A stretch of DNA of 64,000 bases from Cercis canadensis (lineage: Eukaryota > Streptophyta > Magnoliopsida > Fabales > Fabaceae): NCBI GenBank assembly GCA_003255065.1, contig QAOA01001448.1, positions 1,072,825 through 1,136,824 on the forward strand. Reading direction: 5' to 3'. How positions within the stretch are numbered: position 1 is the first letter of the stretch; each line of letters starts with the position of its first letter. A program made the position numbers and the translations under genes. Below the pieces are notes generated by a model. It saw only the letters and a program-made list of their open reading frames with translations, was not told where the DNA came from and searched no databases. Below, one piece after another: positions 1 through 12,648 of this stretch.

Positions 1-358
1 TTAAAGGTTCTTATTTTTTTTTTTTTCACAAAAGAAGTTTCCCTGAGATATGGTTTGCATTGACTAACACAAATTGAAGGTCTAATCAAATACTTAAGCT
101 CGTTAATTAAATTTCTTTATCCTTTTTTCTTTCCTAATCTAATAATTTTCAGAACTTACATGTATAAATTTATAACTACCAAGAAATCACACCAGTTTTT
201 ATTAGTTAATAGAGCTAAAGAAAGAGAGAAAATATTAAAACCTCTAAAAAAACGAAAAGATGAAGAAAACGAAAAATAAAGAGACAAACAAAAAGTCATT
301 AGGTATAATTTAATGGTGAGTGGTTTAAGTAGTTTATAGGATATTAAAAATTTGAGTC
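1..358. other. AT-rich intergenic DNA
   Basis: This is AT-rich flanking sequence left of the MULE, with several homopolymer A/T runs. I see no coding frame, RNA gene or clear repeat boundary in it. Confidence 0.6.
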
Positions 359-367
359 TCTGTACTG

Positions 368-590
368 GGTCTTTGACCTAGTAATTACACTTTTTAAAGT
401 TATTTACGTAGTTATAGTAGATTGAAACTTATATACTGAAATATTATAGTTTTAGGAAAATGTAAATTTTTTTAAAAAAAAAACTGTTGGAGGGCGTGGG
501 CCCCACCGGACACGCCGGGGGACCCACGGCGTATCCCTTCTTATCCCATGCGCCCGCTTTACTCAGCCTTGCGTGTGTCAGGCACCGTTG
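368..590 (+). repeat. Left terminal inverted repeat of the MULE
   Basis: The outer part (368 to about 475) is AT-rich. The inner part (about 485-590) is GC-rich with short nested palindromes around gggacccacggcg. It pairs with 7260-7514 in inverted orientation. The right copy carries extra sequence in the GC-rich part, so the two ends have drifted by indels as well as substitutions. Confidence 0.88.
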
Positions 591-697
591 GATGGCATTT
601 CCTGTAGAGACATGCCGTGGGACCCACGGCGTGTCCCCACAGCCAATAACAAATGGCAGCCGGCGCGTAGGATTTTGTCTGTGGCGTGTTCGAAGTG

Positions 698-705
698 TAT
701 AAATA
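698..705 (+). promoter_or_regulatory. Probable TATA box of the MULE transposase gene
   Basis: TATAAATA lies just inside the left TIR, about 480 bp upstream of the likely start codon at 1180. A 5' leader intron is plausible, with a donor caag|gtacg near 884 and an acceptor tttag near 1172. This fits promoters of autonomous MULEs, which lie in or next to the TIR. The splice proposal is inference. Confidence 0.5.
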
Positions 706-1179
706 CACCTCCGTGGAAATCAGTTTTCACAAAGTAGAAGCAAAAATTTCGTTCATTCTGCGGAGCATAAATTTTTTTTCATTCTCAGATAAAACATAGT
801 GATAGGTTGCAGAAGAGAAATTTGTATTACAAAGTTCGAGTCTAAAATTTCATCACATTCTCTTGTGAAACTCTACTTTACAAGGTACGTTTAGATTTTA
901 ATTATTGCTTAATGTAAGTAATTATTTTTTTTATTATAAATTTGATAAATTTTAAAGAGCTTATGTTTAGAGTAAAATATTAGTAAAAATAAAATTTATA
1001 TTACAGTAGCATATTTATTTTTGATTGCAAGATTGATAATATGTAATTATTAATGTTTTTTATTAATATTACTAAAAATAAATGTATGTATTTAGCTTAA
1101 ATTTGTTATGAGTATTGTATATTATTATACATTATTATTCATGAAATATGATATATTTCATTTGAAATTTAGGATAAAA

Positions 1180-3985
1180 ATGTTGATCTTCATTTATCAT
1201 AATGGTCGAGTATATAAGGGAGAACAAGGAATTACATATGAAAGTGCGAATCCTGTATGCATGATGTTGAAGCGTGAAGTTAGACTATATAGTCTTAAGG
1301 AGCTGATACAACGAAAATTATGTCTTAATCCTAATAAAGTGATCAAGAACATCAAATATAGATTTCCAATGTTAGCTAACCCCTTATATTATGGTGTACT
1401 TGATCTCATGGGTGATGAGGATGTAATATGCATGTATGAAAGTCACAAACAGCATGCTAATCTCGGAGCAATATAGCTTTTTATTAAGACTAAAACCAGG
1501 CAACATGATGATAGTAATTTTCAGATTGATGAAGCTGATGTTGGTGGGCCAAGTTCAATACCTTGTTCAGTTCAAGTGCATAGTCAAACAGGAGTAGAAA
1601 CTGACAATTGTTATCGGCCACATGTTGACTTGGCTGGATTACAGTCTGACATGCCTAGTTTGAGTCAAAATATTCATCCGACGGAAAGTCATGACTATAG
1701 TTGTGATGAACAGTGGTTCAATTCAGAGATTTGATAGTGGAGAGGCATTGAAGAACATGAAACAAATCTGAATCTAGTAGCAGACGAAGGCAAACAAGTA
1801 AATGGTGATCCTTTAATTATGTCAAGTGATGATGAAGATGTTATGTTAGAACAAGATAATGTATGCAGTGATGAAGAAAATGAAGCTAGTTTGGATTTAA
1901 ATATACAACCATTGGGATATGAATCCGGTGGTCCGATACCAGAAATGGTACAACCATTGCAGTACAGTGAACCTTTGCCGATTTATTCAGAAGTTAACTA
2001 GGATGTCATGCAAATTAGGGATGACACTGAAATATCAGGTGAACATGGAGAGTGGGAAAGAGGTCGAGAATTGTCAATTGGGCAACACTTCTCAACAAAA
2101 AATGATGTTCAACTTGCTGTGAAAGAATATTCAATGCAGGTGCACCAGTCATTTGTTGTGAAGGAGTCGCATTTAACAGCATGGAATGTTGAATGTCCAA
2201 ACAAAGCTACTGGTTGTAATTGGAGGGTTCGAGCATGTCAAAGGAGTAAGAGCGGATTATGAGAGATCAGAAAGTATAACGGTCCCCATACTTGCACAAA
2301 TGCCATGATAACGCAAGATCACAAGAAGCTAGATATTTATGTGATTGCGTCGAGCATTCATGGGATGGTTGAGGAGAGTCCTGATGTATCAATTAAGTTG
2401 ATATAAGAGCGAATATTGGCAGAATATGGCTACCGAGCATCGTACAGGAAAGCATGGTTAGCAAAACAAAAGTGTATTAAAAAATTATTTGGCAATTGGA
2501 AAGAGAATTATAATCTCTTACCGAGATGGATGGCAGCAATGCGGGTGACAAACCCTGAAACTGTTGTTCAGTGGTTGTTAGATAATAATGAGGCCAGAAA
2601 TCATTCAAATGTTCAGGAGATGTTGTTTCACCGTGTCTTTTGGACATTTCAAGTCTGTGTCGATGCATTTCCTTTTTGTAAGCTTGTGATTCAGGTAGAT
2701 TGAACTTTTTTGAGTGGCAAATATCGCGGTACACTGCTGATTGCTTCAACACAAGATGGCGATAGGTCACCATTACCTTTTGCATTTGCTATTGTCGAAG
2801 GTGAAGTTAAAGATGCATGGACATGGTTTTTGACCTTAGTGCGTAAGCACATTGTTCGAGAACAACAAAATTTAGCGATAATTTCTGATCGTCATGTAAG
2901 TATACTATCTTCAATTGCAGATGCTAGTGTGGGTTGGAGTCTTCCACTTGCGCACAATTTCTTCTGCTTGCGACATGTCGTCAGCAACTGGAATACATAT
3001 TTCAAAAATAAAGCCATAAAGACGAAGATATACGCTGCAAGTATGCCTAAATTTTCATGAATATATTTATCATTAGCAAAACAGTATATTTAGTTTACTT
3101 ACGAGTCAATCATAATATTAAATGTCATGACTCAATTTTACAGGTAGTCAATTTGAAACCATTAAATTTAAAGAGCTTATGAGAGATATTCAAACTCGAT
3201 GCGAAGATAATCGAACATGGAATTATGTAAAAAATTTGGATGAGAGGAAATGGACCTTGCAAGGAGATATTGAGGGGAGACGTTACGGTATGATGACTAC
3301 TAATTTAGCTGAGAACATTAATGGCACATTAAAGGGTGTTCGCAACATGCCGATTACAGCCCTGGTTAGAGCGACATATTACAAGCTGAATGCCATTTTT
3401 ACTAAAAAACGGGACGAAGCTGGTAATATGAAAGCTGCTGGACAACGGTGGACCGAATATGCAATGACTAAAATGTGGGATAACACACGAGAGGCGTCAT
3501 CACATAAACCTCGCTTGTTTAATAGGGACACCGGTTTATTTGAGGTAGAGGAGAGGTATAATATGAGAACCAGGACTGCTGGACGGACGTTTATTGTCAA
3601 TCTGAATGAGGGGAGGTGTAGTTGCGGTAAATTTAAAGCCCTACATTTGCCATGCTCGCATGCAATATCTGCTTGTGCATCTGCTTCGCTCAATGAATGG
3701 AATTATGTGGATCCAGTTTACTCAATTGACAATTTAGTTAAAGCATATCGTGGTCAATTTAAGCCAATCGGTGGACCGGAATACTGGCCGGAGATCCCGG
3801 GAATAAATATAAGCCCCAACCCCACGATGCTTAGGAAGAAAGGTCGTCCTGTTATAAATCGTATTCAAAATGAAATAGATTGGCGAGATTCTAACAGAAC
3901 ACGAACAATCATTAAGTGCAGTATTTGTCGTCAAGAAAGGCATAATAGACGAAATTGTCAATTTAGAAGGATGCCTGATCCATGA
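1180..3985 (+). pseudogene. MURA-type MULE transposase, decayed by in-frame stops
   Basis: Two exons, 1180-3040 and 3144-3985, joined by a GT-AG intron, keep one continuous frame. The frame is cut by seven stops at 1474, 1732, 1735, 1999, 2260, 2404 and 2701, and I see no frameshift. In order it holds an N-terminal MULE region (IYHNGRVYKG), the MuDR DNA-binding zinc-finger domain (about 2065-2310, with WNVECPNKATGCNWRVRACQ), the MULE transposase core, a SWIM zinc finger (CSCGKF...LPCSH, about 3620-3665) and a CX2CX4HX4C zinc knuckle (about 3920-3960). The DDE residues are still present: D in IQVD (2698-2700), D in IISDRH (2887-2889) and E in NLAENIN (3311-3313). The protein would bind the TIRs and cut and paste the element. 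Several stops look like simple C-to-T or G-to-A changes, for example W to stop before EIRKYNG. Confidence 0.92.
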
Positions 3986-4302
3986 CTGATTATAATTACT
4001 TAGTGTATAACATTTTATTATTTTGATGTTATTTTTATCCCTGCTTTTGTTATTTGTATCCAGTAAATTTGATTAATGAGACATAATCCTTAATTATATA
4101 TCGATTTGATTTTAATTTTATAATGATTTACATATGCATCAATTTGATATTGACATGTTTGAGGTAAATGAAAAATAAATTATAATATACATGCCCAACA
4201 GTCCACTACATCATATGAACTACAAATGAGTCTACTACGTGGGTACACAAACAACATAAAGATAAATTACAATAAAGTTATGTGTACACAAACAACATAA
4301 AA
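3986..4302. other. Spacer between the two convergent MULE genes
   Basis: This is about 315 bp of AT-rich sequence between the two stop codons. Both genes end towards it, so it probably holds both 3' UTRs and polyadenylation signals. It has a small internal duplication: two near-identical stretches containing acaaacaacataaa near 4245-4305. Confidence 0.6.
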
Positions 4303-6864
4303 TTAACGTCTACTATGTGGATACAAATGTCCTCCAGTTCCACATCTAGGAGCTCTTCTAATACGTGGTGGCAATTCTTCCTCGCCAGGTTGACTGATCG
4401 GTGCTGGTGTGTCATCATCCATGTCCCCTGATTCAAAGAGTCTTGTCCCAGTCATCGTCGTCGGATCATAAGGCGCACGTGCTGTTAGAGGAGTCATCGT
4501 GAGATTGGTCCATTCATCGGGTAAATGAGCCTGTGAATACGGGTCTGCATATGCGTCAATCGCTGATGGAGGAGCACGAGAATCAACGCCAAACCAATTA
4601 TATACAGGAGATGATGCCGCATCATATGCATGTGGCGTCAGATCAAAAAAGCTCTGATCATGTGTAACTGGTAGTGGATCTGGCAGATACGGCACGTCCA
4701 TCGAAGTAGTCGGATCATCTAACAGAGGACTAGATTGTGATGAACTCTGGGATCTTGAACTCGAACACTGCTCATCCCTGGTGGCTGGTGTGGCAGACTG
4801 TCGTCGGGATGACCTTGCTCGTGACCCAGATGCCCCAGATGCATTCCTAACTGATCCGGCCAGGTCGGGCGCCGTTTGTGGTTGCGGCATCACTGGTGGC
4901 AATTGCCCAAACTCCACAAAGACTCCGGTTAGGCGCATGACAAATTCTTGATATCGCTCATTTGATAGATTAGCAGCCTGGTAAGGCCACTCCGCCTGAG
5001 GTGTCCAACCCTGCTGAGGCCCTCCTTGTTGAGGTCTAGGATGTTGATGAGGAGTATGCTGAGTCCCCCAACCCTGCTGAGTCCCCCAACCCTGCTCAGT
5101 TTGAGGATGAGAATGGACCTGCGTCGTTGTTAGTTACAGATCAGTACTTCTTCAACAAAAAAATATAGTAATTTACAATGAAAATATAAACAAACAAAGT
5201 AACCATAATAAACTAACCTGTCTAGCGGCTATGGCATTTTCAGGTCTCATCCACCGGCGCGTTATACGTAAGTACCATCCCATATAATCGGGATGCACAC
5301 CAAATGGCTCGTCTAAATTAATAACCCGTACACTTCGATCATCCCACACGCCATTGTGGTGAACATGGTGCAACGACCACAACGTCGTCTCTTTCCCTCT
5401 CATGTTGATATTGTGTAAATGTGTATCATAAACAGTTATCTCTCGTGGAATGTGCTGTCTACTCCCAAATTGGCGCACAACTCGATCTGGATTATGGTGC
5501 TCCACGATATAATAACATATTAATGGCACCTTAGCAGCCCAAATCGCATGCCCTCTAGCACAATATTCGGGCAACAGTGCCATCAATGCCATACTATATG
5601 GCTGCCACACAATCTGTTCACATCAAATATCAATAAGTGTATTAATATTTCATACAAAAAAGTCAAGTAATAAATAACTTAAATTAGTTATCAGTAATAA
5701 GTATTCTTACATCATCAGTGCCAAGTAGATCAAAGGTCCGTCTATACCCTTTTTGGTCTGACTCATCGGCAATATGGGTCCAATCTAAAGGGGCTTTCCA
5801 CCTAACATGTTTTCAATATTACACTATAATTAATTACGTCTATTACAATAAAAAAAAACTACATAATTAATTATGTCTATTATAGCTAAATTATCAGAAT
5901 ATAATAAAGCTAAATTGTAAATAACTTGAAAATTTATTTACTGTACTGACCTACTCGCAAGCGGCCCAGTGAGCTCACGATCCAGTCGCCTCGAAGCTAT
6001 GCATGGAAATCTCTCCCACGCCCAACACTGGATCAAAAAACAGCAACTTGGAAAATTGTCAGCTTCCTCCAGAGAAGCCTTACAGAGACTCCTATAAACA
6101 TGAGCAAGACAAGCTGATCCCCAACTAAATCCCCTAGCTTCCTCCCAATTTTCCAACAACTTTAAATACATCACATGTACATAATTTCCGGTTCGATCAG
6201 ACATGAGCCACATCCCATTAGACGTAGTATATATGCTCTAGCGTATTTCTGTACTACGTCATCTGTCGTATCATATGGGCATTGACCAAATGTCTGTGCA
6301 AGCCAGCTCAACTTCAGCCTACCTCCGGCTAAAGCCGAATGCGGTGGGGTGACACCTAGTAATTCGCGACAAAGATCATTCCATGCGTAACCGGTATATT
6401 CTATTAATGCATCGCCATCAACAGGCAGACCAAGTAACACATCCACATCTTGCAAGGTGATAGTGCATTCACCGCAGAGCATGTGAAATATATGTGTCTA
6501 TGGCCTCCACCGTTCAGCTAATGCAGATATTAATTGCACATCTATTACTGTGGGTTCTATTTCTGCAACCCCACCAAAACCTGCCATTGTCACGTATTCC
6601 ATAACTCTTGCATTAGGTTTATGTATTATGTTGTGAGATCGAGGACGCACAACAATATCAACCTGTTTCAGTTGTTACTTCAAAAATTATAACGTTTTAC
6701 AAATAAAATTACAATAATATATATATACAAAAATTTAAAATATTTCATACAAATATTTATAAATTACTTACTCCAGTATTCCACACTTTCGTCGAAATGT
6801 GATTTCTTTGTTCAGTCAATAGAGTGAGGTCTACTGGTCCTGGTACTACATTTTGATCCGCCAT
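4303..6864 (-). pseudogene. MULE-borne plant mobile domain (PMD / MAIN-like) gene, broken
   Basis: I read five exons on the minus strand: 6864-6772, 6662-5951, 5801-5711, 5613-5218 and 5118-4303. The start is MADQNVVPGP. The core matches the plant mobile domain seen in MAIN/MAIL1 and in 'serine/threonine-protein phosphatase 7 long form homolog' proteins: FHMLCGECTITLQDVDVLLGLPV, then GGRLKLSWLAQTF, then RAYILRLMG. The C-terminal exon is low-complexity, rich in Q, P and S, and ends in a basic RRAPRCGTGGH tail. Two lesions are visible: a TAG at 6500-6498 where the family has a glutamate (RWRP-stop-THIFHM), and a 1-bp frameshift near 6212. PMD genes are known passengers of MULEs; host MAIN proteins act in silencing and genome stability. 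Whether the passenger copy helps the transposon evade or alter silencing is inference. Confidence 0.88.
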
Positions 6865-7259
6865 GATAGTCAAAATAAATTTAAGTTTAGCTCAAAATTA
6901 TAAGAACAACAACCTTGCTGGTGGATACAGTCTTCCAAAGTAACAAAATAAATTAAATTCTACTCCAAGAGCAAAAGGAAAAATATGAGAAGAAGTAAAG
7001 AAACAAAGAAACAAGAAGAAAAGCAAAACAACAAAGAAGCAAGAAGAAAAGCAAAACACCAGAGAAGCAATGAAGCTACGGAGCAAAGAAGCAAAATGAA
7101 CAAAGGAGAAGTGAGAAGGGAGAGGCGAACGAGCAGAGGAAGAAGGAAATTTTGCCCAGAAAAAGGCATGCAACAGAGCCCCGCGTGTCACCCATTGATT
7201 CGGCCATAAATCGGTTCGCTGGGGAGTCGACACGTGGCGACGCAGGGGCTGAAGGATGG

Positions 7260-7514
7260 TCGGTCACACACGCATGCTCTGCCAGCACTGCCACATGGGA
7301 CAAGAAGGGACACGCCGCTCGAGGGGTGGCACGTTCCCTTGGGACGCACCGTGGGTCCCCCGGCGTGTCTGGTGGGGCCCACGCCGTCCAGCAGCTTTTT
7401 TTTTTTTTTTTAAATTTACATTTTCCTAAAACTATAATATTTCGGTATATAAGTTTCAGTCTACTATAACTACGTAAATAATTTTAAAAAGTGTAATTAC
7501 TAGGTCAAAGACAC
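7260..7514 (-). repeat. Right terminal inverted repeat of the MULE
   Basis: This is the inverted counterpart of 368-590. The AT-rich outer 110 bp differ from the left copy at only a few positions, which suggests a fairly recent insertion. The terminus ends ggtcaaagacac directly before the tttgtactg target duplication. Confidence 0.88.
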
Positions 7515-8033
7515 TTTGTACTGTCATGTAACAAAAAAAATAAAAAATGAAGGGATCAATATAAAAATTAATTTTTATTATTGCATTTGAGATTATCATT
7601 CTTATGTTTTAAATATGAAAAATAATCATCAGCGATATCATTTGTTTTTGAATTAGTTTTATTCATGATTTGATAAGAAAATGAGCATCCTTTCTAGATT
7701 AAAGTCTCTTATTGAGTGGCATTACCTATTCTGTTATTTTTTAAAAAAAAATATTGAAATATTTAAAATTAAAGTATTGAAATAAATTAATTTAAAATTA
7801 AGATATTAAAAATATATTGCCTGAGTCAATTAACCAGAAATCCATCACAGCAATGGCAATGTCGTAGTTTCCGGTGAAAACACGCGCTTACTCGTAACTT
7901 GATCTGATAACACATAGGGAACCTATTGTCTCTCCGTTGTACAGTTGGCAGGGAGAGAGATGGTGAGAGGGAGAAAATGGAATTTTAAGATTAAGATAAA
8001 AGGGTAGAGTTTGCGCTTGCACAGCAAAGGTAT

Positions 8034-8059
8034 CCTATTCCTATTCCTATTCCTATTCC
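8034..8059. repeat. CCTATT microsatellite
   Basis: About four exact copies of the hexamer CCTATT occur in a row. It is a plain microsatellite and a likely length polymorphism. Confidence 0.85.
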
Positions 8060-11000
8060 AACTCTCCACTCTCAAGACTGCTCTAACAATTTTTTCACCA
8101 AAACACGTTTTCTTTGTCCCCTTTGGTTTGGACTTGCTAACCACTATCCCATCTTTCGTTTAACAATTTCTGTTTATTATTATGCTGTTTGGAACATTAC
8201 AATCAGATAGCTTGATGCACCAGTAGAATCTGGATAGTTGATTTTTTTTCTTTTACGACCGCTTTCTCTTTTGAGTGTTGTTATACACTTACCATCAATC
8301 TCTCATCAAATTTTAATTTAGATTACATAAAATTTAAAATAGACCTATTTAAATAGTTCTTATTGACAATAGTGTGAAATGATAATTTGTCTGACGATGA
8401 GAATAACAGTTTTTTTTTTTTTTTAATCTTTATTTCCAGACTGGAAAGGATTATCCTTGCTTAATCACTACTACGTAGACAGCACACAAGTAAAACTATG
8501 CATGAAACAAAATCAAAATTTAGGAAAAGAAAATGCTACTCCTACATTACTTTTATGATACTTTTTTTAATATACGTCGAGATGATCAATTTAGGATTTA
8601 ATTAAAAAAAAAAAGACGTTTAAATTACTTTACAAATTATTTTCACTTTTTTTTTGGTAAGAGAAATCATTTTCACTTTAACTTAGAAGTGAAGCACATA
8701 CAAAATTAAAATTTAGAAATGATGGAGTTAAATGATTAGAAGTGAAATGATTTAAAATTAGAAAATAGTAAAGTTAAACATAAGAGAAAAACCACAAACT
8801 GACAGCCTGACAGGGAATATTCTAATTTTTATTTTTTCTTAAAAATAAATAAATGAACGGCTAAGTAATTTATGATGTTCTTTTAATTTTTCTGGGCTGA
8901 GTACTCTACATTTCCTTTTTTAAGAAGTGAAGATGGGAACTTAGGATTGGAAGAATTTTCACGGGCACAAATGTTTGATTGCGTCAGCGAGAGGGGGCAA
9001 CCTGCACGTAGCCGTTGAAAGGATGTGGGACCCATAATATATCATCACTTCGCCAAATGTGATATCAATCCACTTCCATTGTAACCAAATCAAATTAGTT
9101 TTGTAATTTGATTTTGAGCGACTTTTTATTTTGGTGTGGTTGGCTTTAATCGTAGAATTTTATTTTCGTCAAGAGTTTGTTCTCTAATTAATTTTCCATT
9201 TTAGTGAGGAATTTCCAATACTAAATAGTATATTTTACACGTGGATGAATAAAAACCATGCGCGTGGTTATATGGTGCAATGCTCTAAAAATATACATAA
9301 GAATTTTTCTTTTTCAATAGCAATGTTAAATTAGGAATCATATCAACATCCGCCTCTCATATCAATTTGCTCATTAAATTTCATACATGCGATCTCAATT
9401 AAATCTTTGCATGCAAAGAAAAAAAGCTTTATATAAATCTAATTAAATATCTCAAATTCTTTGAACCTAGCTAAGGACCAAAAGAAATGAGCGTGAGAGG
9501 TAAATAAATAAAAAAAACCTCAATTTGGTAACGACAGATGGGAAGAGGTCAAATCTACCATTTTCTGGAATTTAGATTAAACCGTTGAATAAGTCTAATC
9601 ACTCTATCTCCCAATAACTAATCTGGGTGGAAAGTAGTTTTTTATTTTGTGGGGGAAGAATATCCTCATTCTGATATTTAAATATTATTAGTACCTGTTT
9701 GCTTGTCTTGTGGTTGGTGGCATTGTTAAGTGATCCAATCCCTCCGCCCTCCCGGTTCGTCAACCAAACAAGCTGGCAAACGCAAATGATGAAGATGTCC
9801 AAGTTCAAAAATGGTACAACTTATTATATTCTACTGCAATTATAAATGTCAATGTTACTCAGTTTCTTATATTTCATTTGTCCACTTTGAATTTCTTTTC
9901 CCTACAAGTTCGTTATGTTCGGATATGAGAATTGCCACGTAGATGATATCAAATGCCGGTAGATGTAAAGCCGAATTTTCAGGACTGAACTCGTCAGCAT
10001 CTATATCCACATGTATATATTATGGGGAGTTCTCACATGCCCCGTAGGTATTAGATACCTGGCTGACATGGTATAGGCAGATGAGTGACATGTGGAGGAA
10101 TTAATCTGGTCCATTGAAAGAGTTAAAGTAATAACTGGTTATCTTGTTTTAACATTTGCTCCCCAAAATTGTAATGAAATGCACGAGTTGCCCCAAATTA
10201 AAGCATGAAAAGTGGAATTGCAAAAGAATAGAGAAAGCTCAACTGCCATTCCCTACCATTGGTTCGATTTCTTGTATGAACGTCATCGGATTCCTCAAGC
10301 TCTGGTGGTCGAGATCGAAGGAGTCGGTGACGATGTAGATCTGGCACAGTGGAGATTTGGTGGTGACTGTAATGCGTGGGTTGGCAAGGTGAAGCTCCGG
10401 TGATGGCTCGAAGAAGATGAGGGCGAGGGAGGAGGGAAGTTGGTGGAGTAGCTACAGAAAGGGAGGTAGACGACAACCAGAACCGTAATGAGACGATTTT
10501 GTAAGAATACAGCAACTATTCACCATCTTCTTTGTCCGCCAAGGCACCAACAGACAACGGGTTGAACCGACCCGGTTTTTAATCCAATACAATAAATTCA
10601 ATTTTTTTGGTATGATTTTCAGCAGATTCTGAGTTTTGAGGTAGAAACATTTTTTACACTATCTATAATAATTTTAAGTATTTCAATTAAGTTTTAAAAC
10701 TCAATTTTCATAAAAATAGAAGCACAAAGTTGTCCCTCAAACCGTCGCTCAAGTGGTAGGACTCAGTTTCATATACATTAGAATGGAAACGAAAATGACG
10801 CCTAAATTTCACATCCAAAACCCCAAGTTCATCTTCAACTCGACTTTTTTTTCCGTTGCTTCTGCAAAATTTTGCCTCCCCGATTAGTTTTAAGTGATTT
10901 TGCAAAATTGCAATTCTGCCCTTTTTTTTTTTGGTTGGCATTTCGAATTTCAACTTTTAATCGGGTACAAAATTTAATTTCTTCTTTTACCGGATAAACT

Positions 11001-11325
11001 GGCACCACAATTAGTAAACCAGGACGTGTCATCCGCTGATTGCTCGTATGAAATGTATGTGAGAAACCTCCATATATTATATTATTAGTCATTAGTGTTA
11101 GTATTAACACTAGTATTAGAATACAATATAAACTCGTTATCCTAACAATGCTGTCAGTTTCTTAATGGTTTTTTCTGTTCCTCCATCTCCAAACTTTGGG
11201 AAGATTCTAAAAAAGATCAGTTAATCTAATTTCTAATTGTTTTGTAGCATGCGTATCTCCAAAGAAGCGCGTATAATGTAGATAGCATATATTTTACCCA
11301 AATTCCCATGAAAAGGGGCTTTGCT

Positions 11326-11405
11326 AACTTTGCTGGCTACAGCCCCTAAAAAAAAAAACCTTTGCTGGCTACAGCCCCTAAAAAAAAACCTTCGATGGCT
11401 ACAGT
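11326..11405. repeat. 31-bp tandem repeat, about 2.5 copies
   Basis: The unit tttgctggctacagcccct followed by a run of A occurs twice in full. A third, diverged partial copy reads ttcgatggctacagt. There is no coding frame through it. Confidence 0.8.
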
Positions 11406-12648
11406 ACTAACATCCAAATGCATCATGATAGATTGGTTCATAGTTGAACCTCGATATCATTATATTAAAGAGGCGTATGAAGTAGGAATACAGAACATAC
11501 CTTTCTAGTGACTCTTAAATATATACGATTACTGCAGCTAAATGGTTAGACTTAATTTGCTTGATCAACCAAAATCCCAATCAAGTTTGACTCTCCGCAA
11601 CCAAATCAGTTACAGATGGATTGACTGCGAGAAGAGAACCAGTTCAAATCAATTTATCAAAAAGTTTACCATGAAAAGAAGAAAGCCACAAAACTCCATG
11701 ACATCTGCAAGATGGATGTCTCTTCATCCTATCCAGAGTTTAATGATCATACAGATAATCAGAGTAAATAATCAGATATGATAAACCCATCACGAGAGCA
11801 AGATAACAGGAATGTGAAATGCCCATATAATAAAAACCATTAGATACAAGCATGAACGCAAAGGCACATAGTTGAAAGTTGAAATCTTTTTATTATTTTA
11901 CAACTCAGTCATCTATCCAGTGAGGTTTATGTTCAGCATCATGTGTGTGAATGAATGTAAACAGTGAACCAATCTACATGCCATGGAATGAAAATTCATA
12001 ACGCTCATTTGCTCCTTCAATAAACTTCACTGTAGTTGACAGTTTAGATTTATGCAATGAAGTAACCACTGATAAGACTAATACATTGCTCACAGCCACA
12101 TCCCAAAATTTATCTGTTTTTGGTTAAGTCATGTTTGTTTAACTTTCTACTTATGGGATTATGATCTTCGGACACTACACAATGGCCAAGGACTTGGCTC
12201 ATTGACCCACTCACCAATTAGCATGCAACCATCACATTCTGCCATTTGTCCACTGGTGTTAAGTTCCTGCCTCCAATCTCATGGGGCACTCGAGGACACA
12301 CAAGGAGGAAAATATAGATTAGATCTTTTAAAATCATTCTCCATATATGCTGTACTCCAAACATGACCAGAAGCTAACCAAGATATATTAATTCTGGCTT
12401 TCAAATTGGACCATTCAACAAGACCCAAGTCCTAAAACATTCCCCCCAAAAAAAAAGACAGGGAGGGAGGTTAAACCACATAATAAATACACAAGGCAAT
12501 CTTCCATAGCAATGCATGATTATTCAGCCACTTCAAATACTAGGAGTCCTGGGTTACTGGCTCAAATAGAAAAAGCATGATACAAGATTAGACAAGAATG
12601 CTTACCAAGGGAAAAAAGAACCATTAAGTCAGAATTCTTTCAATGTTA

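Larger units (their letters stand above)
368..7514. mobile_element. Mutator-like transposon (MULE) with MURA-type and PMD genes
   Basis: The element is about 7.15 kb and is bounded by a 9-bp target duplication, tctgtactg at 359-367 and tttgtactg at 7515-7523 (8 of 9 match). Its terminal inverted repeats start with ggtctttgacc on the left and, reverse-complemented, gtgtctttgacc on the right. They match closely for about 165 bp and then, past indels, loosely for some 60 bp more. The inner part of each repeat is strikingly GC-rich in an AT-rich locus. Inside lie a transposase pseudogene (+) and a plant-mobile-domain gene (-), arranged tail to tail. Both are broken, so the copy is non-autonomous now, although TIRs, catalytic residues and gene layout are all still readable. 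A 9-bp duplication and long TIRs are typical of the Mutator superfamily. Confidence 0.93.
7524..12648. other. Intergenic region without a supported gene
   Basis: About 5.1 kb of AT-rich DNA lies between the MULE and the 3' end of RAD9. It holds a CCTATT hexamer array (8034-8059), a 31-bp tandem repeat (11326-11405) and many A/T runs. Open frames here (for example 9599-9808 and 10198-10515 on -) are short, lack recognisable motifs and do not join by plausible splicing. I could not assign any of them. Confidence 0.6.

Noticed and set aside
10198..10515. 105-residue minus-strand frame rich in Ser, Pro and Arg
   Set aside because: Composition follows the local GC-richer stretch; nothing recognisable, and the plus strand is also open.
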